A DNA stretch of 64,000 bases from JBFLXB01 sp964570625 (GTDB taxonomy: Bacteria; Nitrospirota; Nitrospiria; 2-01-FULL-66-17), in the NCBI GenBank assembly GCA_964570625.1, contig CAZMYW010000014.1, forward strand, positions 15,010-79,009, in the 5' to 3' direction. The notes under the pieces are model-generated. The model searched no databases and had not been told where the DNA came from. It saw only the letters and a program-made list of their open reading frames with translations. Within the stretch, counting starts at the first letter, position 1, and every line of letters starts with the position of its first letter. This document shows, in pieces, positions 1-8,565 of the stretch. Made by a program: the position numbers and the translations under genes.

Positions 1-824
1 TCGACGCGTGCACTCCCGACGGGATGCTCGTGGGCCTCGACCGGGACGCTGATGCCGTGGCGATTGCCCGCGAGCGGTTGCCGGCGCACCGCGTGCGGCT
101 GCACCACGCGGAGGCGAGCGCGCTCACCGAGGTCCTGACGCGCGAGGGGTGGCCGGCTGTTGACGGCGTGTTGTTCGACCTCGGGGTGTCGTCCCTGCAA
201 CTCGACACCCCCGAGCGGGGCTTTTCGTTTCAACGCGAGGGACCGCTGGACATGCGGATGGACCGCCGCAATTCTCTGACCGCTGCGGAAATCGTCAACG
301 AGTGGCCGCAATCAGAGCTCGCCAACCTCATCCGGGGATACGGTGAAGAACGGTGGGCTGCTCGCATCGCCGCGTCCCTCGTGCGGGCGCGGACCCTCCG
401 ACCTCTTACGTCTACGCGGGAACTGGTCGACCTGATCGTGAATGCGATTCCGGCTCGGTATCGCGAGCCCCATCCCCACCCGGCGACGCGCACGTTTCAA
501 GCCCTGAGAATCGCGGTCAACCGGGAGCTGGATGATCTGGCGCCCTCGCTGGAGGCGGCGCGCGTGCGGTTGTCCGTCGGCGGGCGTTTGGTGGTGATCG
601 CGTTTCATTCGCTGGAGGACCGGATCGTCAAACAAGTCTTCCGGCGCTGGGAAGGGGCGTGTGTGTGCCCGCCCGCCCTGCCCATCTGCCGCTGCGGTCG
701 TCGTCGGTTGGCCCGGGTCCTCACTCGGCGTCCGATTACGCCGTCCGCCGAGGAGTCGCAGACGAACCCCCGTGCGCGAAGCGCCAAGCTGCGCGCCGTC
801 GAGCGTGTCGCGGAGGCCGCGTGA
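1..824 (+). CDS. rsmH: 16S rRNA (cytosine-1402-N4)-methyltransferase RsmH, 5' end cut by window
   Basis: The gene enters from the left edge: the frame is open from base 3 (DACTPDG before the first Met at 24), so the first Met seen is internal. RsmH methylates N4 of C1402 in 16S rRNA using SAM. Visible family features are the SAM-binding segment VGLDRDADAV, the FDLGVSSLQLD block, GFSFQREGPLDMRMD, the FQALRIAVNRELDDL block, and VIAFHSLEDRIVKQVFRR followed by the C-terminal basic segment. About 40-50 N-terminal residues are missing, judged from the usual length of about 310. It is the first visible gene of the dcw cluster; mraZ would be expected upstream, outside the window. The stop at 822-824 is followed after 37 bases by ftsL. 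Confidence 0.96.
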   Translation, partial: DACTPDGMLVGLDRDADAVAIARERLPAHRVRLHHAEASALTEVLTREGWPAVDGVLFDLGVSSLQLDTPERGFSFQREGPLDMRMDRRNSLTAAEIVNEWPQSELANLIRGYGEERWAARIAASLVRARTLRPLTSTRELVDLIVNAIPARYREPHPHPATRTFQALRIAVNRELDDLAPSLEAARVRLSVGGRLVVIAFHSLEDRIVKQVFRRWEGACVCPPALPICRCGRRRLARVLTRRPITPSAEESQTNPRARSAKLRAVERVAEAA

Positions 825-861
825 TGGGTGCGGTGGATACCCGATGGTCGGAGGCGTCCCG

Positions 862-1242
862 GTGACCGGCATGATCAAGCGGTGGGCGGGTTGGTGTGTG
901 GGGCCTCGCCGAACGTGGGTGATTTGGTGCGCGGTGCTGGTGCTCAGCGTGGTGGTGTTGTGGCACCACCATCGGACCATTCAGTTGGGTTACCAGACCG
1001 AGCGCCTCCAGGCCGAGAAGACGCGCCTCGAGCGACTGCACCGCCAATTGCTGATCGAACGAGAGAGTCTCGCCTCGCTCGATCGCATCGAACGACTCGC
1101 CGGTGCCATGGGGTTGGCCCACGTCCCACCGCGCGAGACCGTGGTGGTGCGATTGCCGCCCTCTCCACACGATACCGATCGCCTGTTCGCCGCTGCGGTG
1201 GGCCGGGGAGTGCTGCCGAAAGACGCGCATGCCGCGCCCTGA
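862..1242 (+). CDS. ftsL: Cell division protein FtsL
   Basis: A small bitopic membrane protein of about 126 aa and a septal ring component expected to pair with FtsB and FtsQ. It has a basic cytoplasmic N-terminus (KRWAGW), one membrane segment (about residues 15-33, WVIWCAVLVLSVVVLW), then a periplasmic coiled coil with heptad leucines (TERLQAEKTRLERLHRQLL). The GTG at 862 is chosen because GGAGG lies at 850-854, 7 bases upstream; ATG 871 and ATG 844 are in-frame alternatives. Sequence conservation of FtsL is low, so the call rests on size, topology, the coiled coil and its place between rsmH and ftsI. Its end overlaps ftsI by 14 bases. Confidence 0.85.
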   Translation: MTGMIKRWAGWCVGPRRTWVIWCAVLVLSVVVLWHHHRTIQLGYQTERLQAEKTRLERLHRQLLIERESLASLDRIERLAGAMGLAHVPPRETVVVRLPPSPHDTDRLFAAAVGRGVLPKDAHAAP

Positions 1243-2971
1243 CGATACCGATCGACGCGCCCGTCGGCGAGCCCTATGGGTCTTCGCCGTGTTCGGTGCG
1301 ATTTACGCGGCGCTGGCTGTCCGGGTGGTGTATCTCCAGGTCGTCCGCGGTCCGGAGCTCGCGCACCGCGCGGAACGCCAACACGAAAAGTCGGTGGCGG
1401 TCGAAGCGGAGCGGGGCACCATCTACGACCGGAACGGCCGGATCCTGGCAACCGACCTGACCGTCCCGTCGCTGTACGCCATCCCGCCGCTGATCGACAA
1501 CCCGGAGTCGATCGCCCGCGAGCTGGCAGCCGTGTTGCGGGTGTCGGCCCGACCCTTGGCGCGACGACTCGGCGAGGACCGCGCGTTCGTGTGGCTCGAA
1601 CGGCGGGTGGATCCGGCGGTAGCCCGCGCCGTGGAGGAACTGGGGGCGGAGGGTGTGCGACTGCTTCCGGAGCCTCGGCGGGTCTACCCGCGCAAGACTC
1701 TGTTGAGCCATGTGTTGGGGTTTGCGGGTATCGACCACGGGGGGCTCGAGGGACTGGAGCGGTATTACGACCGGGACCTCCGCGGGGACAAGGGCTGGTT
1801 GATTTACGAACGGGACGGCGCCGGACATCGCCTGTTTCCCAAAGGACTCCGGTACGTGGCGCCCTCGCGCGGTCGAGATCTGGTCCTGACGATCGACGAA
1901 GTGATCCAATACATCGGCGAACGTGAACTCGACGCCGCGATGACCGAGACGGGCGCCGAGAGCGGGACCTTGATCGTCATGGACCCGTGGGACGGGGGGA
2001 TCCTGGCGTTGGCGGTGCGCCCCACGTTTAATCCCAATAAGGTGGACTACGCGACGCCCGATCAATGGCGTAACCGCGCGGTGACCGACGCGTTCGAGCC
2101 GGGCTCGACGTTCAAAATCGTGACCGCGGTCGCGGCGCTGGAGGCGGGCCTGGTCCGACCCGACGAGGTGATCGACTGCGAAGAAGGGCGGTGGACCATG
2201 CCGGGCGGCGTGCTGCGCGATCATGAGCCCTTGGGCCGGGTGCCGTTTTCCGAGGTGATCGCCAAATCGAGCAACATCGGGACCGCCAAAGTGGCCCTGC
2301 GGCTCGGTCCTGAGCGGCTGGCGCGGGCGATCGCCGCGTTCGGCTTCGGGAAGAAGACCGGGATCGATCTCGGCGGAGAGGCGTCGGGACGCGTGGCCCC
2401 GGTGTCGCGATGGTCCAAGCGGTCGGCGGCCACCATCGCCATCGGTCAAGAACTCATGGTGACGCCGATCCAACTGGCCGCGGCCTACGCCGCGGTGGCG
2501 AACGGCGGGCGTCTGGTCAGGCCGCACCTGGTGGTCCGCGTGGGTGACGCCGAGGGCCGGGACCGAATAGCGCGGTCTCCGGACGCGTCGGGTCCTCGCG
2601 TCATGTCCGAGCGGACCGCGGCGGTGGTGACCCGCCTGCTCGAAGGCGTGGTCGCTCCGGGCGGGACCGGAGCCCTCGCCGCGATCGACGGCGTGCGTGT
2701 GGCGGGGAAAACCGGCACCGCGGAACAAGTGGATCCGGAGACAGGCCGATACTCGTTCGACCGGGAGGTGGCGTCGTTCGTAGGCTTCGTGCCGTCGCGC
2801 CAGCCCGCGGTGGTGATCGCCATCGTCCTGGACAATCCGCGCGGCCGTGTCTGGGGCGGCACCGCGGCCGGGCCGGTGTTCGCGCGGGTGGCCGAGGCCA
2901 CGCTGCGGTACCTGAACGCTCCGCGCGAATTGTCAGCCCCGCAGGGCGTGACCCATGTGGCGTGGCAATGA
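1229..2971 (+). CDS. ftsI: Peptidoglycan D,D-transpeptidase FtsI (PBP3)
   Basis: Class B penicillin-binding protein of 580 aa that cross-links septal peptidoglycan. One N-terminal membrane anchor lies at about residues 12-32 (LWVFAVFGAIYAALAVRVVYL), then the dimerisation/pedestal domain (RGTIYDRNGRILA), then the transpeptidase domain. All three active-site motifs are present: S293-T-F-K296, S347-S-N349 and K494-T-G-T497. The start ATG at 1229 lies inside the 3' end of ftsL. The open frame extends further upstream to 1103, but those residues are ftsL shadow and precede the natural N-terminus. It acts with FtsW, encoded downstream in the same cluster. No PASTA domain is seen at the C-terminus, which ends near the KTGT domain. 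Confidence 0.96.
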   Translation: MPRPDDTDRRARRRALWVFAVFGAIYAALAVRVVYLQVVRGPELAHRAERQHEKSVAVEAERGTIYDRNGRILATDLTVPSLYAIPPLIDNPESIARELAAVLRVSARPLARRLGEDRAFVWLERRVDPAVARAVEELGAEGVRLLPEPRRVYPRKTLLSHVLGFAGIDHGGLEGLERYYDRDLRGDKGWLIYERDGAGHRLFPKGLRYVAPSRGRDLVLTIDEVIQYIGERELDAAMTETGAESGTLIVMDPWDGGILALAVRPTFNPNKVDYATPDQWRNRAVTDAFEPGSTFKIVTAVAALEAGLVRPDEVIDCEEGRWTMPGGVLRDHEPLGRVPFSEVIAKSSNIGTAKVALRLGPERLARAIAAFGFGKKTGIDLGGEASGRVAPVSRWSKRSAATIAIGQELMVTPIQLAAAYAAVANGGRLVRPHLVVRVGDAEGRDRIARSPDASGPRVMSERTAAVVTRLLEGVVAPGGTGALAAIDGVRVAGKTGTAEQVDPETGRYSFDREVASFVGFVPSRQPAVVIAIVLDNPRGRVWGGTAAGPVFARVAEATLRYLNAPRELSAPQGVTHVAWQ

Positions 2972-4530
2972 CCGCTGTGCGTCGACTGAAGGCGCTCCTT
3001 GACGGAGTATCCGGCGTGACGATCCCGAACGGAACGGATCGCGACATCACGCTGGTGACCGCAGATTCGCGCCGGGTGATCCCCGGCGCGCTGTTCGCGG
3101 CGCTTCGCGGTGTCCGGCAGGACGGTCATCGGTTTCTGTCCGAAGCGATCACCCGAGGGGCGGTCGCGATTGCGGGCGAAGAGGTCGACGCGATCCGGGC
3201 GGCGGACGGACCTCCAAGTCTGGCACGACTCGTGGTTCCGTCCGGGGCCGCGTGGTTCGGCCGTACCATGGCGCGCTGGTGGGGCGACCCGTCGCATCAC
3301 CTCGGGCTGATCGGCGTCACTGGGACCAACGGGAAGACGACGACCACGCACCTCATTCGGGCGATCCATCAGGCGGCCGGTCGATCGGTGGGATTGCTCG
3401 GCACGGTGTCCTACGCGATCGGCGACGAGGTCCGTCCGGCTCCCCATACCACGCCCGACGCCGAGACCCTTCAGGCGTTATTGGCGGAGATGTCGGCGCG
3501 TGGCGTGACCGACGTGGTGATGGAAGTCTCCTCCCACGCGCTGGAGCAGGACCGTGTCGCCGGGTGCGCGTTCGACGTCGGGGTGTTCACGAACCTCACG
3601 CAAGACCACCTGGACTTTCACGGCACCATGGACGCTTACACCGCCGCGAAACGCCGCCTGTTCGAGGCGCTGGGCGAGGACAACCCGAAGACGCGGCCGC
3701 GGCTGGCGGTGATCAACCGCGACGACCCGCGGTGGAGCGACATGGCCCGGGCCTCGCGCGCGCCGGTGTGGACCTACGGACTCGATCCCGCGGCCGACGT
3801 GTTTCCCGAATCCGTGTCGTCCGGGGTGGACGGCATCCGGTGCCGCGTGCGGACCCCGAAGGGCTATGTGGACCTGATCTCGCCGCTGGCCGGATCGTAT
3901 AATCTGTCGAACCTCCTGGCCGCCACCGCGGTGGCGGTCGGGCAAGGCGTGCCGTTGGAGGCGGTCCGCGAGGGCCTTGCCGCGATGACCCGAGTCCCGG
4001 GTCGATTCGAGAAAGTCGAGGTCGGACAGGACTTCACGGTGGTGGTGGATTACGCGCACACGGAGGACGCGTTGCGCCGGGTGTTGGCGGTGGCCCGCGA
4101 ACTCTGTCGCGGTCGTCTTATCACCGTGTTCGGGTGCGGCGGCGATCGCGATCCCGGCAAACGGGCGCCGATGGGGCGCGCCGCGGCGCACGCGAGCGAT
4201 CTGGTTGTCCTCACGTCGGACAATCCGCGCGGGGAAGATCCGCTCACGATCATCGCGGCGATCGAACGCGGCATCCGCGAGGAGCTGGCCGCCCGCCCGG
4301 CGGGCCGGCCGTCGGCGTTTTCTCGCCAACCATACCTCACGTTGCCCGACCGGCGGGAAGCGATCGAACGCGCGATCCAAACCGCTGAGCCCGGCGACCT
4401 GGTGGTGATCGCGGGGAAAGGGCACGAGGACTATCAACTGATCGGGTCGCGGCGCCTGGCGTTCGACGACCGGACGGTGGCGAAAGAGGCCATCACCCGG
4501 CGGCTCGCCGTGCGCGCGCAATCCGCTTAG
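2968..4530 (+). CDS. murE: UDP-MurNAc-L-Ala-D-Glu:meso-DAP ligase MurE
   Basis: Cytoplasmic Mur ligase of 520 aa that adds the third residue of the stem peptide. The ATP-binding loop GVTGTNGKTTTTHLIR lies near residue 115. The conserved VMEVSSHAL and FTNLTQDHLDFHG segments follow, and the C-terminal domain carries the DNPRGEDP motif. That DNPR motif is diagnostic for meso-diaminopimelate rather than lysine, which fits a Gram-negative wall. Start: ATG 2968 overlaps the ftsI stop (ATGA); a GTG at 2962 is an in-frame alternative that adds two residues. The stop is followed immediately by a 124-bp palindromic repeat, which separates murE from murF. Confidence 0.96.
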   Translation: MTAVRRLKALLDGVSGVTIPNGTDRDITLVTADSRRVIPGALFAALRGVRQDGHRFLSEAITRGAVAIAGEEVDAIRAADGPPSLARLVVPSGAAWFGRTMARWWGDPSHHLGLIGVTGTNGKTTTTHLIRAIHQAAGRSVGLLGTVSYAIGDEVRPAPHTTPDAETLQALLAEMSARGVTDVVMEVSSHALEQDRVAGCAFDVGVFTNLTQDHLDFHGTMDAYTAAKRRLFEALGEDNPKTRPRLAVINRDDPRWSDMARASRAPVWTYGLDPAADVFPESVSSGVDGIRCRVRTPKGYVDLISPLAGSYNLSNLLAATAVAVGQGVPLEAVREGLAAMTRVPGRFEKVEVGQDFTVVVDYAHTEDALRRVLAVARELCRGRLITVFGCGGDRDPGKRAPMGRAAAHASDLVVLTSDNPRGEDPLTIIAAIERGIREELAARPAGRPSAFSRQPYLTLPDRREAIERAIQTAEPGDLVVIAGKGHEDYQLIGSRRLAFDDRTVAKEAITRRLAVRAQSA

Positions 4531-4654
4531 GAGCCTGTCCATGAATGGTCATCTGCTGCGTTGCCGCTGTGCTTCCGGTGCTCACGTACACACAGAGTAC
4601 GCTCCGCTCCGGTGCTCTCGGCGCCTTGCATCTGACTCATTCCTGAACAGGCTC
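4531..4654. repeat. Dispersed imperfect palindromic element, copy 1
   Basis: A 124-bp element starts on the base after the murE stop. It is bounded by a perfect 8-bp inverted repeat, GAGCCTGT (4531-4538) and ACAGGCTC (4647-4654). The second-layer sequences TGAATGGTCATCTG and its degenerate complement near 4630-4645 extend the pairing. The core holds CTCACGTAC...GTACGCTC. Related copies lie at 21583-21749 and 59251-59368. It carries no ORF. It looks like a REP/MITE-type structured repeat. It occupies most of the 181-base murE-murF gap, the remainder of which (4655-4711) shows nothing else notable. Confidence 0.85.
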
Positions 4655-4711
4655 TGTGGACGGGTGAGAGCCTTGACGCATCTTGGCAGGTTCAGAGCAT
4701 GGTGAAGCTGG

Positions 4712-6124
4712 ATGTTTCGAGTCGATGAATTGGCGGCCGCAGTGAGAGGCCGGATCGTGGCCGGACGGCCGGAGGCGCGGATCGAGGCGATCTCCACCGA
4801 CACGCGTCGGCTGCCTCGCGGCGCGATGTATTGGGCCCTCAAGGGGGAACGGTTCGACGGCTCGGCGTTTGTGCCCGATGCCCTGTCCGCGGGCGCGTGC
4901 GGAGCGGTGGTGGCCGAAACGTCGCTGCCCGACCGCGCGGTGTGGCGGGATCGCGACGTCGCGATCCTGGCGGTGGCGGATCCACTGCGCGCGCTCCAGG
5001 ACGCGGCGGCCGTGTACCGCGCGCGGTTTCAGATTCCGGTGGTTGGCGTGACCGGCAGCAACGGCAAAACCACCACGAAAGATATGGTCGCCGCAATTTT
5101 GGCGCGGCGCGGGCCCGTGCTGAAAACGCAGGGCAACCTCAACAACCACGTCGGCGTGCCGCTCACGCTGTTCGGATTGTCCTCGGCGCACCACGCTGCG
5201 GTGGTGGAGCTGGGGATCAATCACCACGGTGAAATGACGCGCCTGTGCGACATCGCGCGACCCACCGTGGGGGTGATCACCAACATCGGTCACGCGCACC
5301 TCGAAGGGTTCGGGGGGATTGAAGGCGTGGCGCGGGCCAAGGGGGAGCTGTTCGCGGCGCTGCCGTCGGACGGGACGGCCCTGCTCAATGCGGATGATCC
5401 GTGGGTGCTTACCCTGCGGAGGGACCTGCGGTGCGAGTCGCTGACGTTCGGGCTCGGGGATGCGGACGTGCAAGGACGCGTGGTGGATGACACGACGCGG
5501 CACGGCACGCGGGTGGAGATTCGCTACGGGGGGGTGACGGTGGACTGTTTCCTGCCGGTGATCGGACGTCACAACGCGTCCAACGCGGTCGCCGCCGCGG
5601 CTGTGGCGGTGGCGTTGGACGTGGACTTCGACACGATTCGGCACGGCCTCGAGGCGTTCCGCCCCGCGACGATGCGAAGCGAACTGGTGTCCACCCCCGC
5701 CGGAATCGACGTGTTCAACGACGCCTACAACGCGAACCCCTCGTCCATGCAGCGGGCGCTGGAAACCGTGGCGCGCCTTCGCGGGGCGGGGCGCGTCTGG
5801 GCTGTGTTGGGCGAAATGCGCGAACTGGGCGAGGCGTCGGAGACGCTCCACCGCGAGGTGGGGCGGGCCGCGGCTGGCGTCGCGCTCGACGGCTTGGTGG
5901 CGGTCGGCCCGGCCGCGCGATGGCTCGCGGACGAAGCGCGCAAGGCGGGCATGCCGGCCCGAGCGATCGAGTGGGTCGAAACCGCAGACGAAGCGACGCC
6001 CGTCATCGCGGCGTGGAGTCGGCCCGGAGATCTGGTCCTGGTCAAAGGGTCCCGACGAGTCGGGTTGGAGCGAGTGGCGGAGGGGCTGGGGGTGAGCGCG
6101 GCCGCGAAGGCCGCCTCCTCATAG
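4712..6124 (+). CDS. murF: UDP-MurNAc-tripeptide:D-Ala-D-Ala ligase MurF
   Basis: Cytoplasmic Mur ligase of 470 aa that joins D-Ala-D-Ala to the tripeptide and completes the UDP-MurNAc-pentapeptide. The N-terminal domain begins MFRVDELAAAVRG. The P-loop GVTGSNGKTTTKDMVAA is near residue 113. Further conserved blocks are KTQGNLNNHVGVPLTL, the acidic/His block VVELGINHHGEM, NIGHAHLEGFG and FNDAYNANPSSM. The spacing from murE (181 bases, filled by the palindromic element) is unusual for this otherwise packed cluster. mraY follows after 9 bases. Confidence 0.96.
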   Translation: MFRVDELAAAVRGRIVAGRPEARIEAISTDTRRLPRGAMYWALKGERFDGSAFVPDALSAGACGAVVAETSLPDRAVWRDRDVAILAVADPLRALQDAAAVYRARFQIPVVGVTGSNGKTTTKDMVAAILARRGPVLKTQGNLNNHVGVPLTLFGLSSAHHAAVVELGINHHGEMTRLCDIARPTVGVITNIGHAHLEGFGGIEGVARAKGELFAALPSDGTALLNADDPWVLTLRRDLRCESLTFGLGDADVQGRVVDDTTRHGTRVEIRYGGVTVDCFLPVIGRHNASNAVAAAAVAVALDVDFDTIRHGLEAFRPATMRSELVSTPAGIDVFNDAYNANPSSMQRALETVARLRGAGRVWAVLGEMRELGEASETLHREVGRAAAGVALDGLVAVGPAARWLADEARKAGMPARAIEWVETADEATPVIAAWSRPGDLVLVKGSRRVGLERVAEGLGVSAAAKAASS

Positions 6125-6133
6125 CGAGCGCGC

Positions 6134-7210
6134 ATGTTTTATCATCTCTTCTATCCATTACACGCCGACTATGCCTTCCTCAACGTGTTTCGTTACATCA
6201 CGTTCCGGACGATCTATGCGGTCTTGACCGCGTTGGTCATCAGTTTCCTGCTCGGGCCCGTGATCATCCGTTGGTTGCAGCGCCTGCACATCGGCCAGCA
6301 GATCCGCCAGGAAGGCCCCAAGTCCCATCAAGCCAAGTCGGGAACCCCCACGATGGGCGGGTTGTTGATCCTGATCGCCGTGGTGGCCTCCACCCTGTTG
6401 TGGACGGATCTGACCAATCGCTACGTCTGGGTAGTGATGTTAGCGACGGTCGGGTTCGGCCTCATCGGATTCTGGGACGACTATCTCAAAGTTGTGAAGC
6501 GCCACTCGCGGGGTCTGATGCCGCGGTACAAATTCTCCCTGCAAATTCTCGTGACCTCGGTGGCCGCGGCCGTGTTGGCCACGGCGCCGGGATTTTCCAC
6601 GCAGATCGCCCTGCCGTTTTTCAAGACCGCGCACGTCGACCTGGGCTGGCTGTACCTGGTGTTGGTGGTACTCGTGGTGGTCGGCGCCTCCAACGCCGTC
6701 AACCTGACCGACGGGCTCGACGGCCTGGCGATCGGGCCGGTCATCGTGGCGGCGACTGCGTACATGATCGTGGCGTACGCGGCCGGCCACCGCAAGATCG
6801 CGGACTACCTCTTGATCTCGTACATCGACGGGTCGGGGGAACTGGCCGTGTTCTGCGGCGCGATGATCGGCGCGAGCCTCGGATTCTTGTGGTTCAACTC
6901 CTATCCCGCAACGGTGTTCATGGGCGACGTGGGGTCGCTGCCGCTCGGGGCGGCGTTGGGCCTGGTGGCGGTGGTGTCCAAACACGAACTGCTCCTGATA
7001 TTGGTCGGGGGGTTGTTCGTGATCGAGGCGTTGTCGGTGATCTTCCAGGTCGCCTCGTTCAAATCGCGGGGCAAACGCGTGTTCCTGATGGCGCCGATTC
7101 ACCATCACTTCGAACTCAAAGGATGGGAAGAGCCCAAGGTCGTGGTGCGGTTCTGGATCATCGCAATCATCTTGGCGCTGTTGAGTCTCAGCACCTTAAA
7201 GTTGCGGTAG
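6134..7210 (+). CDS. mraY: Phospho-N-acetylmuramoyl-pentapeptide transferase MraY
   Basis: Polytopic inner-membrane enzyme of 358 aa that transfers phospho-MurNAc-pentapeptide to undecaprenyl phosphate, giving lipid I. About ten hydrophobic segments can be counted. Signature stretches are GTPTMGGLLIL, FWDDYLK with its catalytic aspartates, NAVNLTDGLDGLAIG, FNSYPATVFMGDVGSLPLG and the cytoplasmic histidine motif APIHHHFE near the C-terminus. Length is close to the usual 360. The stop TAG at 7208-7210 overlaps the GTG start of murD by one base. Confidence 0.97.
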   Translation: MFYHLFYPLHADYAFLNVFRYITFRTIYAVLTALVISFLLGPVIIRWLQRLHIGQQIRQEGPKSHQAKSGTPTMGGLLILIAVVASTLLWTDLTNRYVWVVMLATVGFGLIGFWDDYLKVVKRHSRGLMPRYKFSLQILVTSVAAAVLATAPGFSTQIALPFFKTAHVDLGWLYLVLVVLVVVGASNAVNLTDGLDGLAIGPVIVAATAYMIVAYAAGHRKIADYLLISYIDGSGELAVFCGAMIGASLGFLWFNSYPATVFMGDVGSLPLGAALGLVAVVSKHELLLILVGGLFVIEALSVIFQVASFKSRGKRVFLMAPIHHHFELKGWEEPKVVVRFWIIAIILALLSLSTLKLR

Positions 7211-8565
7211 TGGACCTCAAAGGGAAGCGCGTCACGGTGGTGGGGCTGGCGCGGAGCGGCGCCGCCGCGGCGCAGTTGTTGCTTCGCGAGGGTGCGGCGG
7301 TCTCGGTGACCGATCGGAGGCCGGCCGCGGACTTGGCCGAATGGGTGTCGCGGGTCGGCCCGGGAGACGTCCGGTGGTTGTTGGGGGGACATCCGGACGA
7401 GGCGTTTCGTGACGCGGAGTTGATCGTGCTCAGCCCCGGGGTGCCGTTGGCCAGCCCCCTGCTGCAGGCGGTCCGGGCGCGCGGGATCCCGGTCTGGAGT
7501 GAATTGGAACTCGCGTCCCGATTCGTGTCGGCCCCGATCGTCGCGATCACGGGCAGCAATGGCAAAAGCACAACCACCGCGTTGACCGGTGAGATGTGCC
7601 GGGCGGCGGGCCGGCGGACCTTTGTGGGGGGCAACCTGGGGACCCCGCTGTCAGAGGCGGCCCAGGCCGGCGAGGCGTGGGGAGAAATTGTGGTCGAGGT
7701 CTCGAGCTTCCAATTGGAAACGGTGACGACATTCCATCCCGCGGTGGCGGCGCTGCTCAACGTGACCCCCGATCATCTGGACCGGTACCCTGATTTCCGG
7801 TCGTACGCCGCGGCGAAATGCCGCATCTTCGAATGCCAGCGACGCGAGGACGCAGCGGTCCTCAACGCCGACGATCCAGTCTGTCGTGACCCAGTCCTGA
7901 CCGGCACCATCGCCGCCAAGCGGATGCACTTTTCTCGACTCGCTGAACCGGCGGGTGACGCGGTGTGGGTCGACAACGGCGCCATCGTGTACCGCCTGGG
8001 CGAGCGACGGGGGACCGTGATCGCGCTGGATCAGGTGCGCATCGCCGGCGTGCACAACGTGGAGAACGCGATGGCGGCTGCCGCCATCGCGTTGTTGCGC
8101 GGCATCGCTCCGTCCGCGATCGCCAAGGTTCTGGCGGAGTTTCAGGGGTTGGAGCATCGCCTGGAGTTCGTGCGGGAGCGACAAGGCGTCACCTATATCA
8201 ATGACTCGAAGGGCACCAATGTGGGCGCTGTGCAGAAATCGCTGGAGAGTTTCACCCGTCCGGTGATCCTCATCGCGGGCGGGGTGGACAAGGGGGGCGA
8301 CTTTTCGACGCTGCGTCCGGTCGTGATGCGCCGGGTGAAAAAAGCGGTGTTGATCGGCCAGGCGCGACCGCAGCTCCGGAGGGCGTTCGAAGGCGTGACC
8401 ACCGTGGCGGAAGCCGAGGGCCTGGAGGAGGCGGTCCGGATCGCGTCCGAGAGCGCGGTCGCGGGGGATGTGGTGTTGTTGTCGCCGGCCTGCGCGAGTT
8501 TTGACCTGTTCCGCGACTTCGAGGATCGGGGCCGGCGCTTCAAAACCTTGGTGAACGCGTTATGA
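7210..8565 (+). CDS. murD: UDP-MurNAc-L-Ala:D-Glu ligase MurD
   Basis: Mur ligase of 451 aa that adds D-glutamate. An N-terminal Rossmann-like UDP-binding domain (GKRVTVVGLARSGAAAAQLL) is followed by the P-loop AITGSNGKSTTTALT (about residues 114-128), VVEVSSFQLET, LNVTPDHLDRY and YINDSKGTN. The frame is open far upstream (to 5920, through mraY in another frame), but homology begins only at VDLKGKRV. GTG 7210, overlapping the mraY stop, is therefore taken as start. The ATG of ftsW overlaps the stop by 4 bases. Confidence 0.95.
   Translation: MDLKGKRVTVVGLARSGAAAAQLLLREGAAVSVTDRRPAADLAEWVSRVGPGDVRWLLGGHPDEAFRDAELIVLSPGVPLASPLLQAVRARGIPVWSELELASRFVSAPIVAITGSNGKSTTTALTGEMCRAAGRRTFVGGNLGTPLSEAAQAGEAWGEIVVEVSSFQLETVTTFHPAVAALLNVTPDHLDRYPDFRSYAAAKCRIFECQRREDAAVLNADDPVCRDPVLTGTIAAKRMHFSRLAEPAGDAVWVDNGAIVYRLGERRGTVIALDQVRIAGVHNVENAMAAAAIALLRGIAPSAIAKVLAEFQGLEHRLEFVRERQGVTYINDSKGTNVGAVQKSLESFTRPVILIAGGVDKGGDFSTLRPVVMRRVKKAVLIGQARPQLRRAFEGVTTVAEAEGLEEAVRIASESAVAGDVVLLSPACASFDLFRDFEDRGRRFKTLVNAL

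Noticed and set aside
5920..7209. Long open frame upstream of murD
   Set aside because: It is an out-of-frame reading of murF/mraY. The murD homology starts at 7210.
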